DNA of 50,207 nucleotides, taken from the IMG/VR virus record IMGVR_UViG_3300030060_005313, positions 75,402-125,608 of that record; one strand, given 5' to 3'. Below are positions 1-8,392 of the stretch, one piece after another (position 1 is the stretch's first letter; the number at the start of each line of letters is the position of its first letter). Source of the stretch: a virus. Position numbers and translations under genes: made by a program. The notes below the pieces were generated by a model. The model did not search any database, had not been told where the DNA came from, and worked only from the letters and a program-made list of their open reading frames with translations.

Positions 1-51
1 GGTTTGGCTGGAGTTTCTTTTATGGGATTTAAATATATGGATACACACTAA
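1..51 (+). CDS. 3' end of an unidentified gene (partial)
   Basis: An open frame enters from the left edge and stops at TAA 49-51, leaving 16 residues that end in MGFKYMDTH. The stop shares its last base with the ATG of the next gene (TAATG), the same coupling seen repeatedly in this genome, so this is probably the true end of a co-transcribed gene. Too little remains to suggest a function. Confidence 0.6.
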   Translation, partial: GLAGVSFMGFKYMDTH

Positions 52-1385
52 TGAGTATTTATCAATTTACAGATTCAAAAGATACTAGTAAAGAATATAA
101 ATATAAAGTATTAGTATATCCAAATATTACTTTTCAAAAAGATTTAGAGAAAGATTCTTACGTTGTTGTACTTGGTAATATTATAAAGGAAATAAGTAAA
201 ATTCGTAATGATATTCATTGGACAATATTTTCACCTGAGCATATAAATAGTTTAGACTTTGAGAATACTCATCAGTTGATGTTACCATTACCAACGTATC
301 CAAATGCAATGAGATTACATTTCGACCAAAAAAGAATTATTAAAGCTATTGATTTTAGACATAATGATTTCGATATTGTATATTCTCATCTACCAGAACA
401 TACTTTACAATTGAAAAATGTTCTACTTAATGAAACGAACATAGAGCCTGGCTTTATTGGTTACACCCATTGGACTGAGTTTCCTGAAATTACAAATTAC
501 AAAGAAACTGTTATGGATATTAATTTTCTTGGTTTACTGGCTATGGAAAAGTGTGGTATTAATACGCAAGGACAAAAAAACTTAGTATTGAAAAATGCTA
601 GAACGCACTTTAATGGTGATGTTGTAAGTAGATTAGATGAAATATTAGAACCACAATATCTTGGTTGGGAAATTCCTAAGTATGAAAAACAAACTACAGA
701 TAAAAAAATTATTGTATTTAATCACAGACCACATGCTTATAAAGATTATCCTTGGTTCTTAAAACAAATGGATAAGTTGTGGAAGCAAAGACAAGACTTT
801 GAAGTATGGGTGCCACTTGCAGAAAGTGTTGATAGAGATTATATTACAAATGAAAAATATGATAGAGTTGGTTACTTTTCTAAATTATCATCGTGTTATG
901 TTGGTGTATGTGGAAAACAAAAGTATGCTGGTTGGGCTGTATCTGCTACTGATGGTATGAGTGTAGGTGTTCCTTATTTATTTTTGTATGAAGATTACTA
1001 TCGTGAATTAGCTGGTGATAATGGTTTGTATTATCACAATGGAGACTTTGTAGATATTATGGATGAGTTATTAGACAACAGAGATATGAGAAATGTTTGG
1101 TCTAAAAAAGCACTAGATAGATTTGAACAAGGTAAGTGGGAAACTGCAATACATCAGTTCAACAATATGTTTGATGGAGCAATAGACAATCTACCAATGT
1201 TAAAGAATGATACCGATACATACAAAAAGGTATTGGATTTCATACATAAGAAAAAATCGGTTACTAAAGCAGATATACTTAATATGTTAAATTGGGGAGT
1301 TAGGATATCATTTAGCGGGTATCGTAATAGACTCAGAAACGAACCTACCATAAGGTTCACAAAAGATAGATATGAGGTTAGATAA
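51..1385 (+). CDS. GT-B-like glycosyltransferase with C-terminal winged-helix-like segment
   Basis: The 444-residue protein has the look of a GT-B glycosyltransferase. An N-terminal Rossmann-like half (KVLVYPNIT near residue 19) is followed by a second half that begins near IIVFNHRPHAYKDYPWF (about 223-240). That half ends with a donor-site-like stretch, including WAVSATDGMSVGVPYLFLYE. Residues about 393-444 (KVLDFIHKKKSVTKADILN, then GYRNRLR and a short beta pair) resemble a winged helix-turn-helix, which could position the enzyme on DNA. Phage GT-B enzymes often glycosylate modified bases, as T4 alpha- and beta-glucosyltransferases do, but no hydroxymethylase gene lies in this window. The start at 51 overlaps the previous stop, and the HD gene begins immediately after the stop. 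The glycosyltransferase fold is fairly likely; DNA as substrate is inference, and a cell-surface or protein glycan target remains possible. Confidence 0.65.
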   Translation: MSIYQFTDSKDTSKEYKYKVLVYPNITFQKDLEKDSYVVVLGNIIKEISKIRNDIHWTIFSPEHINSLDFENTHQLMLPLPTYPNAMRLHFDQKRIIKAIDFRHNDFDIVYSHLPEHTLQLKNVLLNETNIEPGFIGYTHWTEFPEITNYKETVMDINFLGLLAMEKCGINTQGQKNLVLKNARTHFNGDVVSRLDEILEPQYLGWEIPKYEKQTTDKKIIVFNHRPHAYKDYPWFLKQMDKLWKQRQDFEVWVPLAESVDRDYITNEKYDRVGYFSKLSSCYVGVCGKQKYAGWAVSATDGMSVGVPYLFLYEDYYRELAGDNGLYYHNGDFVDIMDELLDNRDMRNVWSKKALDRFEQGKWETAIHQFNNMFDGAIDNLPMLKNDTDTYKKVLDFIHKKKSVTKADILNMLNWGVRISFSGYRNRLRNEPTIRFTKDRYEVR

Positions 1386-2165
1386 ATGAAACAATTATCA
1401 GAAAAACAAATACTTGACAATTGGAATAAGTTAATTCAACTCATAGAGGATACCTTTTCAGGTGAAAGAAAAGAGAAACTCTTAGAGATGTATAAATACT
1501 TTGAAGATAGGATGTCGGTTGCACCAGCTAGTGGTAAGGCAGCATATCACAATGCTATGGTAGGTGGTTATGTGGAGCATGTATTGCATGTTACCGATTG
1601 TGCCATTCAAATTAAAAAGCTGTGGGAGTCTAATGGTGCGATGATTAACTTCACCGATGAAGAACTGATTTTTGCTGCTATGCATCACGACTTAGGTAAG
1701 GTAGGTGATTTGAATCAAGATTATTATATCCCACAAGACTCCGAATGGCATCGGAAGAACAGAGGTGAGATATTCAAACACAATCCAAGTCTCCAATACA
1801 TGACAGTTACCGATAGAGCGATTTTTCTTTTGAATCATTTCGGTATCCAAATGTCTCAATGGGAGTACATCGGATTAAAACTAACTGATGGTTTGTATGA
1901 AGAGGGTAACAAGTCTTATTACATTTCTTACAATCCTGATTGGTCTTTGAAATCAAACATTGCATATATCTTACATCAAGCAGATATGATGGCGACACAT
2001 ATTGAATATGACGAATGGCAAAAGTTGGATGAAGAGTCAAACACTCAGTTACAGACTAACTTTAAAAAGGCTGTAGATACTCGTAAGAAAGGTGAGGTTC
2101 AATCTCCTAAATTAAGTGAAAAATCACAAGACCTTTTTGACGAACTATTCGGAGATAAAAAATGA
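1386..2165 (+). CDS. HD-superfamily phosphohydrolase
   Basis: The 259-residue protein carries the HD metal-binding signature: H65/H68 in GGYVEHVLHV, the H101-D102 pair in AAMHHDLGKVGD, and a distal aspartate at D200 (ILHQAD). The order H...HD...D is diagnostic of metal-dependent phosphohydrolases. The YHNAMVGGYVEH context resembles the YhaM-type 3'-5' exoribonuclease/HD family more than dNTPases, but the substrate cannot be set from sequence. The ATG directly follows the stop of the glycosyltransferase, and the next gene overlaps the end by 4 nt (ATGA), so the genes are probably translated together. A role in nucleotide or nucleic-acid turnover during infection is the likely general function. 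Confidence 0.75.
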   Translation: MKQLSEKQILDNWNKLIQLIEDTFSGERKEKLLEMYKYFEDRMSVAPASGKAAYHNAMVGGYVEHVLHVTDCAIQIKKLWESNGAMINFTDEELIFAAMHHDLGKVGDLNQDYYIPQDSEWHRKNRGEIFKHNPSLQYMTVTDRAIFLLNHFGIQMSQWEYIGLKLTDGLYEEGNKSYYISYNPDWSLKSNIAYILHQADMMATHIEYDEWQKLDEESNTQLQTNFKKAVDTRKKGEVQSPKLSEKSQDLFDELFGDKK

Positions 2166-2428
2166 TTTTAGAAATAAGTCTTGTAATATTGGCGATTTTG
2201 TGTGTAGCTTCTTGGTATGGATTGTGGAATACTATGAAAAAGTTAGAGATTATGGAAGATTGGATATCATCATTTATGACTAGAATTATAGAAATAAATA
2301 ATAAAGTAAATGAGATAGATTACAAAGGTTACTTTGCAGAAGACGATGAGACAGGTACAATATTTAAACAATTAAAAGAAACAATTAATCAATTAGATAA
2401 ACTTCAAGGAGAAGATATTAATGGGTAG
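2162..2428 (+). CDS. small single-pass membrane protein with coiled coil
   Basis: This 88-residue protein opens with a hydrophobic segment (ISLVILAILCVASWYGLW, about residues 4-21) that should span or anchor in the inner membrane. A charged, helical, coiled-coil-prone tail follows (KKLEIMEDWIS through IFKQLKETINQLDKLQ). It overlaps the HD gene by ATGA and the sigma-factor gene by 8 nt, which places it firmly in this operon. I do not recognise the family. Its position beside the sigma factor does not by itself indicate function. Confidence 0.6.
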   Translation: MILEISLVILAILCVASWYGLWNTMKKLEIMEDWISSFMTRIIEINNKVNEIDYKGYFAEDDETGTIFKQLKETINQLDKLQGEDING

Positions 2429-3137
2429 AAAAAGAAAAAACTATTATTTCACAGAGGGAACAGAAAAAGCTATTATTCGGTATAATAATACAGATAGTGT
2501 ACGTTTGAAAAATAAAATATATAACGAACACATCCGTTCTGCTTTTGATAAGTTATGTGAAAATATAATTCACACATTCAAGTTTTACTACTTTGATACT
2601 TCCTCTGAAGAAGTTAAACACGAGGTTGTATCTTTCTTAGTTATGAACATGCATAAGTTTAAGGAAGGTAAAGGTAAGGCCTTTTCATACTTTAGTATTG
2701 TTGCTAAAAACTATCTGATTCTTAATAACAACAAAAACTATAAGATGGGAAAGATACATTCTGAAATGGATGTTTTAGATTATAAAAGAAACACAACTAC
2801 AGAGAATGCACAGTTTGAGGCAAGAGAAAACACCTCAATATTTGTTGATGAACTTAACAGATTTTGGGATGTGAATCTAACTAATATCTTTAGTAGACAA
2901 AAAGATATTAAAGTTGCTGATGCAGTTCTGCATATGTTTCGTATGAAGGAGAATATTGAAAACTTCAATAAGAAAGCTCTTTACATTTTGATTAGAGAAA
3001 TGACTGGTTCAAATACACAACATATAACTCGTATTATAAATGTTATGAAGAAATATAATGATAGATTAAAATATGAGTTTTATAAGTATGGGATGGTTGA
3101 TGTGAGTCATACAGGCTCATTAATAAAAACAGATTGA
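2421..3137 (+). CDS. 55: RNA polymerase sigma factor for late transcription (T4 gp55-like)
   Basis: The 238-residue protein matches the divergent gp55 family of phage late sigma factors. Its beginning, RKRKNYYFTEGTEKAIIRY, and its core motif, GKAFSYFSIVAKNYLI (about residues 85-100), are very like the conserved region-2-type sequence of T4-like marine phages. It would bind host RNA polymerase core and recognise late promoters, normally with the sliding clamp and gp33 as co-activators; neither is in the window. GGAG lies upstream of the ATG, and the gene overlaps the preceding membrane-protein gene by 8 nt. A strong terminator follows within 10 nt. The presumed targets are the TATTTATATAT elements ahead of the virion genes. 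Confidence 0.88.
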   Translation: MGRKRKNYYFTEGTEKAIIRYNNTDSVRLKNKIYNEHIRSAFDKLCENIIHTFKFYYFDTSSEEVKHEVVSFLVMNMHKFKEGKGKAFSYFSIVAKNYLILNNNKNYKMGKIHSEMDVLDYKRNTTTENAQFEARENTSIFVDELNRFWDVNLTNIFSRQKDIKVADAVLHMFRMKENIENFNKKALYILIREMTGSNTQHITRIINVMKKYNDRLKYEFYKYGMVDVSHTGSLIKTD

Positions 3138-3143
3138 TAATAC

Positions 3144-3171
3144 AGAGGGGAGTAAAATCCCCTCTTTTTTT
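3144..3171 (+). terminator. rho-independent terminator after the late sigma gene
   Basis: A perfect 7-bp stem (agagggg at 3144-3150 with cccctct at 3159-3165) encloses the 8-nt loop agtaaaat and runs into seven T residues (3165-3171). It lies 7 nt after the sigma-factor stop codon and separates this operon from the late baseplate operon. Confidence 0.9.
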
Positions 3172-3225
3172 ATTCCTACCTTTTTTCCGATTAGCTATAT
3201 ATTTATTAAAAAAGATGTTATAAAA

Positions 3226-3237
3226 TATTTATATATA
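3226..3237 (+). promoter_or_regulatory. candidate late promoter, TATTTATATATA
   Basis: TATTTATATATA lies 27 nt before the ATG at 3265 and directly after the terminator, where a new transcription unit must start. The same core recurs before other virion genes (5534, 16548, 25053, 47958) and, on the minus strand, at 25018-25029. GGAG (about 3255) gives the downstream gene a good ribosome binding site. Assignment to gp55-type late transcription is inference. Confidence 0.6.
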
Positions 3238-3264
3238 GGCATATTTTCATAATCGGAGTTCGAA

Positions 3265-3648
3265 ATGAGCATAAAATACGAAATCTTTGATGGTAAGACT
3301 CTATCGGATATTTTCAAAGATATTTACAGCAACACAGAAAAAAATAAAGAACAGCTAGAAGTACTGATGAAAGAAGTTGTTGGTTTTATCAAAGACGGCG
3401 ATACTGCAATACAAATCATCCCTATGTTAAAAGAGTATTTAGAAATCAATGTAAAGAATGATGACCAATTAGTTAAGATGGCGGGTATAGTGCAAAGAAT
3501 GATAGCATCAGAGAATAAAGGTGGTGCAGAAGAAGAATTTGGACTATCTGAGGCAGAAAAGGAACAATTGATGAATGCAGTAAATGATGTAGCAGGGGAT
3601 GTTCAAAAGTATTCAGACGAAATAGAGAGTAAGTCAAGATATGAGTAA
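3265..3648 (+). CDS. unknown late protein, first gene of the baseplate operon
   Basis: This acidic, mostly helical protein of 127 residues (GKTLSDIFKDIYSNTEKNKE near the start, EEEFGLSEAEKEQLMNAV near the end) has no motif I recognise. It is first in the transcription unit, behind the candidate late promoter. Its leader contains cggagttcgaaATG, nearly identical to the leader of the gene at 48002. It overlaps the gp5-like gene by 8 nt, so a role in virion assembly, such as a baseplate or tail chaperone, is plausible but not shown. Confidence 0.6.
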   Translation: MSIKYEIFDGKTLSDIFKDIYSNTEKNKEQLEVLMKEVVGFIKDGDTAIQIIPMLKEYLEINVKNDDQLVKMAGIVQRMIASENKGGAEEEFGLSEAEKEQLMNAVNDVAGDVQKYSDEIESKSRYE

Positions 3649-4747
3649 TCACAAAATATACAAATCTTCAGTAGCTAAAACGCCTGAACCTGTAAGAGAC
3701 TCTTCAGGTGTGGTAACTTATGACCAAATGGTTGCATATGTCGCAGAGATAACACAGGCATCAGAGTTTTATGAATTGGTAGAAGCAAGAGTTCAAAAAG
3801 TTTACAGACTTGAATCTGATTTAGATAAAATCACAAGACCCAATGGAAAAGAAACTAAGAACTGGTTACAATTAGGTACTATTGATGTCAAAATGGTTCA
3901 TAATGACGAAATAGTTAGAGGTGTACAACCTCTATGTTCACATTTTAACTGTGAGCCTTTAAATGATGAAAAGGTAATCATATCTGAATATAGTGGTCGT
4001 TACTACTACTCTTTTCCTTTAGCTACTATGCGTAGAGTAGATCATAATAGAGAGACAAAAAATGTTGGAGAAAGTCAAGTTTTTCCTACATTAACTTTTA
4101 TGAATAGATCTTTGTTTTCTGGACCAGGTGATACTACAATTCAAGGAAGGTTTGGTAACTATATAAACTTAGGTGCCGATGTTGAGAGTAATGGATTTCC
4201 TGCATATCCATCTATAGTTATCGGTAATAATCAAAGTGCAGATGAAGTACAGAATGAATTGAAAAAGCAAGATGAGAATTTTCCACACTATCACGATGTT
4301 AATAGTATAGGTTCTTCAATAACATTAAGAAGTACTCCATCAAAATCATCTATAATAAAAGGTCATGATAATAAAGAGGGTGATTTTTTAAGGGGAAATC
4401 TTATTACAATAAATTCAGATGAAATACTTCTAAACACAAAAGCTAATGATATTGAACTTTCTTCTGCCGCACACCTCAATCTTGGTGCAAATGAAAATGT
4501 AAATATTTCTTCTAATAAAGGTAAGATTAATATAGGAACTCCTGATTCAACCACATCACAGAGTCCAGCTGTAAGATATAGTGAGTTGAAACCTTGGCTT
4601 GCTAGATTAATAACAAATATAAATGTGGTGTTTGGACTTTTAGAAAAACAAAGTGAAAATTTAGGTGATAAAAAAATAACAGTAGAGTTAGATAAGTTAA
4701 AAAGTACAATAGATACTTTTGCAAGTAAAAAAGTTAATATAGATTAG
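3641..4747 (+). CDS. baseplate hub/central-spike protein (gp5/VgrG-like OB and beta-helix regions)
   Basis: Residues about 75-130 (VKMVHNDEIVRGVQPLCS, then a segment with GRYYYSFPL) read like the OB-fold domain of gp5/VgrG spike proteins. The GRFGNYINLG block followed by SIVIGNNQ is typical of phage baseplate spike proteins. Residues about 255-305 alternate short hydrophobic strands (LITINSDEILLNTKANDIEL, then LNLGANENVNISS), as expected of a triple-stranded beta-helix that pierces the outer membrane. No lysozyme domain is visible, unlike T4 gp5. The last 60 residues are helical. Its place in front of gp25 and gp6 supports a central baseplate role. Confidence is good for spike-type, moderate for the exact T4 counterpart. 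Confidence 0.6.
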   Translation: MSNHKIYKSSVAKTPEPVRDSSGVVTYDQMVAYVAEITQASEFYELVEARVQKVYRLESDLDKITRPNGKETKNWLQLGTIDVKMVHNDEIVRGVQPLCSHFNCEPLNDEKVIISEYSGRYYYSFPLATMRRVDHNRETKNVGESQVFPTLTFMNRSLFSGPGDTTIQGRFGNYINLGADVESNGFPAYPSIVIGNNQSADEVQNELKKQDENFPHYHDVNSIGSSITLRSTPSKSSIIKGHDNKEGDFLRGNLITINSDEILLNTKANDIELSSAAHLNLGANENVNISSNKGKINIGTPDSTTSQSPAVRYSELKPWLARLITNINVVFGLLEKQSENLGDKKITVELDKLKSTIDTFASKKVNID

Positions 4748-4757
4748 GAACAGAAAA

Positions 4758-5513
4758 ATGGGATTACTGTCGGATATAGCAAGACAAAAGATATATGAAT
4801 TTTCACAAGGGCCTTTCGATTTTATTGAAAGAAGTATAGAACAAGAAATACTTATACCTATAGAACAAGGTGTTGATGACATAGATGCAATTGCGGATAC
4901 TATAAATGAAATTGAGGACAGAATTATAACACTAAGAGAAAAGTATGAACAGGTTCAAAGTGCACGACAAAATCTTAGAAGGGCGAGAAAAACAGCAGAA
5001 GTTGCAGAAAAGACAGCTGAATCTTCCGATAAGGGCGCCACTATAGCTTCTGCACTAGATAAGATATCTGCAGCTGTAAGTTATGGATTGAAGTTACTTA
5101 AAGATAGATTAAGAAGTGAGATAGACGATTTAAAAGATGCAGAAGATTTATTCGAACCAGCAGTTGAGGATTTTAACAGAAGAAAGGATGATATTCAAGA
5201 ATTAATAGATGATATTAAATTAAAATTCGAGAGACAACAAGAAGAAAGGAGACTCAAAGAATTAGAACAGAAACGAAGAAAGGATGCTGTGAATAAATCT
5301 AGAACAGCGAGACTATCAGCACAAAAAGAATTAGATGAAGAGATAGATGCGGAAGTTCAGAAGACAATGGATGAAAAAAACGAGCAAAGAAAAGAGGACG
5401 CAATACAAGTAGGAAAAGATTTTTACAATCCATTCAACAATGAGTGGATGGATGAAGAGATGCCTATTTTTGATATTTCTAACTTAGAAGAAGTATCACC
5501 TATGATGTCTTAA
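4758..5513 (+). CDS. coiled-coil virion-associated protein of unknown function
   Basis: This 251-residue, highly charged protein is almost entirely helical. Long heptad-like stretches run from about residue 40 to 215 (INEIEDRIITLREKYEQVQ; ERRLKELEQKRRKDAV; EEIDAEVQKTMDEKNEQ). They are broken near residue 95-110 by a short apolar segment (IASALDKISAAVSYGL). It sits 10 nt after the spike gene, in the same late operon. I recognise no family. It could be a tail-associated rod or an internal assembly factor; nothing in the sequence decides this. Confidence 0.55.
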   Translation: MGLLSDIARQKIYEFSQGPFDFIERSIEQEILIPIEQGVDDIDAIADTINEIEDRIITLREKYEQVQSARQNLRRARKTAEVAEKTAESSDKGATIASALDKISAAVSYGLKLLKDRLRSEIDDLKDAEDLFEPAVEDFNRRKDDIQELIDDIKLKFERQQEERRLKELEQKRRKDAVNKSRTARLSAQKELDEEIDAEVQKTMDEKNEQRKEDAIQVGKDFYNPFNNEWMDEEMPIFDISNLEEVSPMMS

Positions 5514-5533
5514 CAAACTTTTAAGAAAGTAGA

Positions 5534-5546
5534 TATTTATATAAAA
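5534..5546 (+). promoter_or_regulatory. candidate internal late promoter, TATTTATATAAAA
   Basis: In the 45-nt gap before the gene at 5559 stands agatatttatataaaacag, matching the TATTTATATA core found before other virion genes. The ATG is 12 nt after the element, with AGGAG between, so the leader would be very short. It is read on the coding strand and is one of the four sites whose orientation is unambiguous. Confidence 0.5.
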
Positions 5547-5558
5547 CAGGAGTTAAAT

Positions 5559-5981
5559 ATGTCGGGATCAAAGAAACTTATAAGTTTAATCAGAGAATTG
5601 GTTAAAACTGAAGTTAAAAAAGAACTAAACCAAATACTTATTAGTGAGGGTAAAAAGGTTGTTTCTCAAAAGATGCAATCTCAATCCTTCGAAAATAATC
5701 CGAACAAACAAGCCCTAAGTGAAACCATAAGTAAAGATACAGAAGAGTATCCAACCATGAGTGGAAAACCTTACGATACAGGTAGGATGGCTGAAATGTT
5801 AGGTTATGGCAATATTGCAGGTGACGGTGAAAGTAGAAGAAAGGCATCAGCTATACAAACTGCACAATCTGCAGGAGTAGATCCTAATAATCCAGCAGTA
5901 AAGGATGTTATGGATAATCTTACAAAAGATTACAGAGGTGTGATGACGGCTTTAAAAAAGAAAGATGGTAAACTATTATGA
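5559..5981 (+). CDS. unknown late protein upstream of gp25
   Basis: The 140-residue protein begins with an amphipathic helix (LISLIRELVKTEVKKELNQ) that ends in ILISEG. This resembles the N-terminus of the protein at 48846 and ends in an [IL]xE sequence like a prohead-protease site. The rest is polar, with a conserved-looking YPTMSGKPYDTGRMAEMLGY block near residue 65-84. AGGAG precedes the ATG, and the stop overlaps gp25 by ATGA. I do not recognise the family. The neighbourhood suggests a baseplate or assembly protein. Confidence 0.55.
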   Translation: MSGSKKLISLIRELVKTEVKKELNQILISEGKKVVSQKMQSQSFENNPNKQALSETISKDTEEYPTMSGKPYDTGRMAEMLGYGNIAGDGESRRKASAIQTAQSAGVDPNNPAVKDVMDNLTKDYRGVMTALKKKDGKLL

Positions 5982-6421
5982 GCGTAATTGAAAATGATTT
6001 AAATCCAGATACCTATGTTGGTTTGTCTTTACCTTTAGGCAGACATCAACAAGGTGTATTTAAACGTACTCAAACTTTAATAGAGCAAACTAAGTCAAGT
6101 ATAAAAAATCTTTTACTTACTAGACGAGGTGAAAGATTGGGTAATCCAAATTTTGGTAGTGATTTATACTTACACTTATTCGAACCAGAAGGTGTCGATT
6201 TGGAAAATAAAATTGAAGAAGCGATTAGGGCTAGTATTAAAGAGTTTTTACCCTTTGTAAACATTTCCGAAGTTTCATTTTCATTTTCCGGAAATACAAT
6301 AAGACCAAGAATTATTTTTACTTTGAATAATAATGACTTGACGATAGAAGAGGTTACTTTAGAATTACCATCATTAGAAGCAGATACAGAAGGAGATTCT
6401 GGTGGTGTGACACCAGGTTAA
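5978..6421 (+). CDS. 25: baseplate wedge subunit gp25-like
   Basis: The 147-residue protein carries the gp25/GpW-like lysozyme-fold signature of contractile-tail baseplates. A helix leads into LLLTRRGERLGNPNFGSDLY (about residues 44-63), followed by LFEP, ENKIEEAIRASIKEF and a beta-rich end. gp25 forms the inner core of each wedge together with gp6 and gp7 and touches the sheath initiator. Gene order here, gp25 then gp6, is the usual T4-like order. The start overlaps the preceding gene by 4 nt, and gp6 follows after 12 nt. Length is close to the T4 protein. Confidence 0.92.
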   Translation: MSVIENDLNPDTYVGLSLPLGRHQQGVFKRTQTLIEQTKSSIKNLLLTRRGERLGNPNFGSDLYLHLFEPEGVDLENKIEEAIRASIKEFLPFVNISEVSFSFSGNTIRPRIIFTLNNNDLTIEEVTLELPSLEADTEGDSGGVTPG

Positions 6422-6433
6422 TAGGAGAAAGAA

Positions 6434-8392
6434 ATGCCCTACTCAGCACCAAAAAATGATTCTAAGAAAGAAGTTAAATATCTCAATAAAGACTTTAGTT
6501 CTTTCAAATCTAACCTAATAGAATTCGCTAAAACTTATTTTCCTCAAGACTACAATGATTTTAATGAGTCTTCACCAGGAATGATGTTCATTGAAATGGC
6601 ATCATATGTCGGCGACGTCCTTTCTTATTACATTGATAATCAATTTAAAGAATCCTTAATGGCCTTTGCACAGGAAAAAAGAACTGTCTACAATATGGCG
6701 CAATCTTTTGGGTATAAACCAAAAGTAGCCTCACCCGCAATAGCAAGCGTTGATATGTTTCATACAGTACCAGCATTGACTTCCGGTACTGGTATAAACT
6801 ATACAACCCAAGCAGATTTAAGATATGCTCTGAATGTTAAAAGTGGTACAGAATTACAATCAACAAACGGTATAAGATTTACTACAGTTGAAGACTGCAA
6901 TTTCAAATTTTCTTCATCATATGATCCAATAGAGATTTCTGTGTTCGAAACAAATAACAATGTCCCCGTAAGTTACCTACTAAAAAAATCTGTTCGTGCT
7001 TATAGTGGTGATGTCGCACAAGAATTTTTCACATTCAACTCCGCCAAAAAATATTCAAGAATAAGTCTATCAAATGAAAATGTAACTGAAATAGTTTCTT
7101 GTGTAGATAGTGATGGTAATAATTGGTACGAGGTTGGATTCCTGGCACAAGATACAGTTTTTACCGATATGGAGAATAACTTAAACAACGATCCTGATTT
7201 AGCTACTTACTCTGATTCAGCTCCTTACTTACTAAAGTTACTAAAGACTTCTCGAAGGTTTACAACTTTTATAACTGAAGATAATAAAACAGAATTGAGA
7301 TTTGGAGCAGGTATAAGTGATAATCCGGACGAAGAGTTAGTTCCAAATCCTGATGAGGTTGGTTCTACTCTACCAGGCTCTCCTTCTAAGTTAGGGGAAG
7401 CTTTTGATCCTTCGAATTTTTTACAAACTAAGGCTTACGGGCAAGCCCCATCTAATACTACACTTACTATTACATATAGATATGGCGGTGGTGTTGGTCA
7501 TAATATACCAGCAAATTCTTTAACAAGTGTACAATCTCTAAATGTAGAGATAGACACAACAGGCTTGAGCAGCGGTTTAGTAAATGCTAGTAGAACTTCT
7601 TTAGCAGTTACAAATCCTGTACCAGCTAGAGGTGGTAAAAGTGCAGAAAGTATTGTAGAAGTTAAAAATAACACATTAGCTTATTTTCAGGCACAACAAA
7701 GAGCCGTCACCAAGGAGGATTACATTATAAGAGTTTATGCATTACCACCGAAGTATGGTAATATTGCAAAGGCATATATTGTACAAGACTCACAACTAGA
7801 TCCTGCTAACACAGGTGACGTAAACTCTGATAATAGAATAATGAATCCACTTGCTTTAAATCTTTATGTTTTGGGATATAATGCTACTAGAAGATTGGTA
7901 CAGGTTAATAGAGCCGTAAAAGAAAATATCCAAACATACCTAACACAATTTAGAATGGTTACTGATGCAATAAATATAAAAGATGCATTTGTGATTAACG
8001 TTGGTGTAAAATTCAACATATTGACTAAGGTTGGCTATAATGGTGAAGAAGTTGTTCTAGCAGCGATACAAAGAGTAAGAACTTATTTTAACCCTGATAA
8101 ATGGCAGATAGGACAACCAATTATTTTAGCAGATTTGGCTTATCAGATATCTTTAGTAGATGGAGTATCAGCGGTTGTCCCACCTGAAGAAAATAATCCT
8201 AATCAATTACCTGTATTAATAGTAAATAAAGTTCTTACTTCATCCGGTTATTCAGGAAACATTTATGATATTAATTCGGCAACGAAAGAGGGGGTTATTT
8301 ATCCATCTTTAGACCCAAGTATATTTGAACTGAAGTTTCCAAATGTAGATATTGAGGGTAGAGTTGTCGGTAGTTCAGCAGGGAGTAACTAA
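6434..8392 (+). CDS. 6: baseplate wedge subunit gp6-like (baseplate J family)
   Basis: This 652-residue protein opens with VKYLNKDFSSFKSNLIEFAK and continues through DYNDFNESSPGMMFIEMASY to VGDVLSYYIDNQFKES. That is the characteristic N-terminal half of gp6/baseplate-J proteins, which form the (gp6)2-gp7 heterotrimer ring of the wedge. The later AVTKEDYIIRVYALPPKYGN (about 430-449) and the ferredoxin-like repeats after it are also typical. Length is essentially that of T4 gp6. GGAG precedes the ATG. The stop overlaps the next start as TAATG. Assignment is firm from both motif and neighbours. Confidence 0.92.
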   Translation: MPYSAPKNDSKKEVKYLNKDFSSFKSNLIEFAKTYFPQDYNDFNESSPGMMFIEMASYVGDVLSYYIDNQFKESLMAFAQEKRTVYNMAQSFGYKPKVASPAIASVDMFHTVPALTSGTGINYTTQADLRYALNVKSGTELQSTNGIRFTTVEDCNFKFSSSYDPIEISVFETNNNVPVSYLLKKSVRAYSGDVAQEFFTFNSAKKYSRISLSNENVTEIVSCVDSDGNNWYEVGFLAQDTVFTDMENNLNNDPDLATYSDSAPYLLKLLKTSRRFTTFITEDNKTELRFGAGISDNPDEELVPNPDEVGSTLPGSPSKLGEAFDPSNFLQTKAYGQAPSNTTLTITYRYGGGVGHNIPANSLTSVQSLNVEIDTTGLSSGLVNASRTSLAVTNPVPARGGKSAESIVEVKNNTLAYFQAQQRAVTKEDYIIRVYALPPKYGNIAKAYIVQDSQLDPANTGDVNSDNRIMNPLALNLYVLGYNATRRLVQVNRAVKENIQTYLTQFRMVTDAINIKDAFVINVGVKFNILTKVGYNGEEVVLAAIQRVRTYFNPDKWQIGQPIILADLAYQISLVDGVSAVVPPEENNPNQLPVLIVNKVLTSSGYSGNIYDINSATKEGVIYPSLDPSIFELKFPNVDIEGRVVGSSAGSN

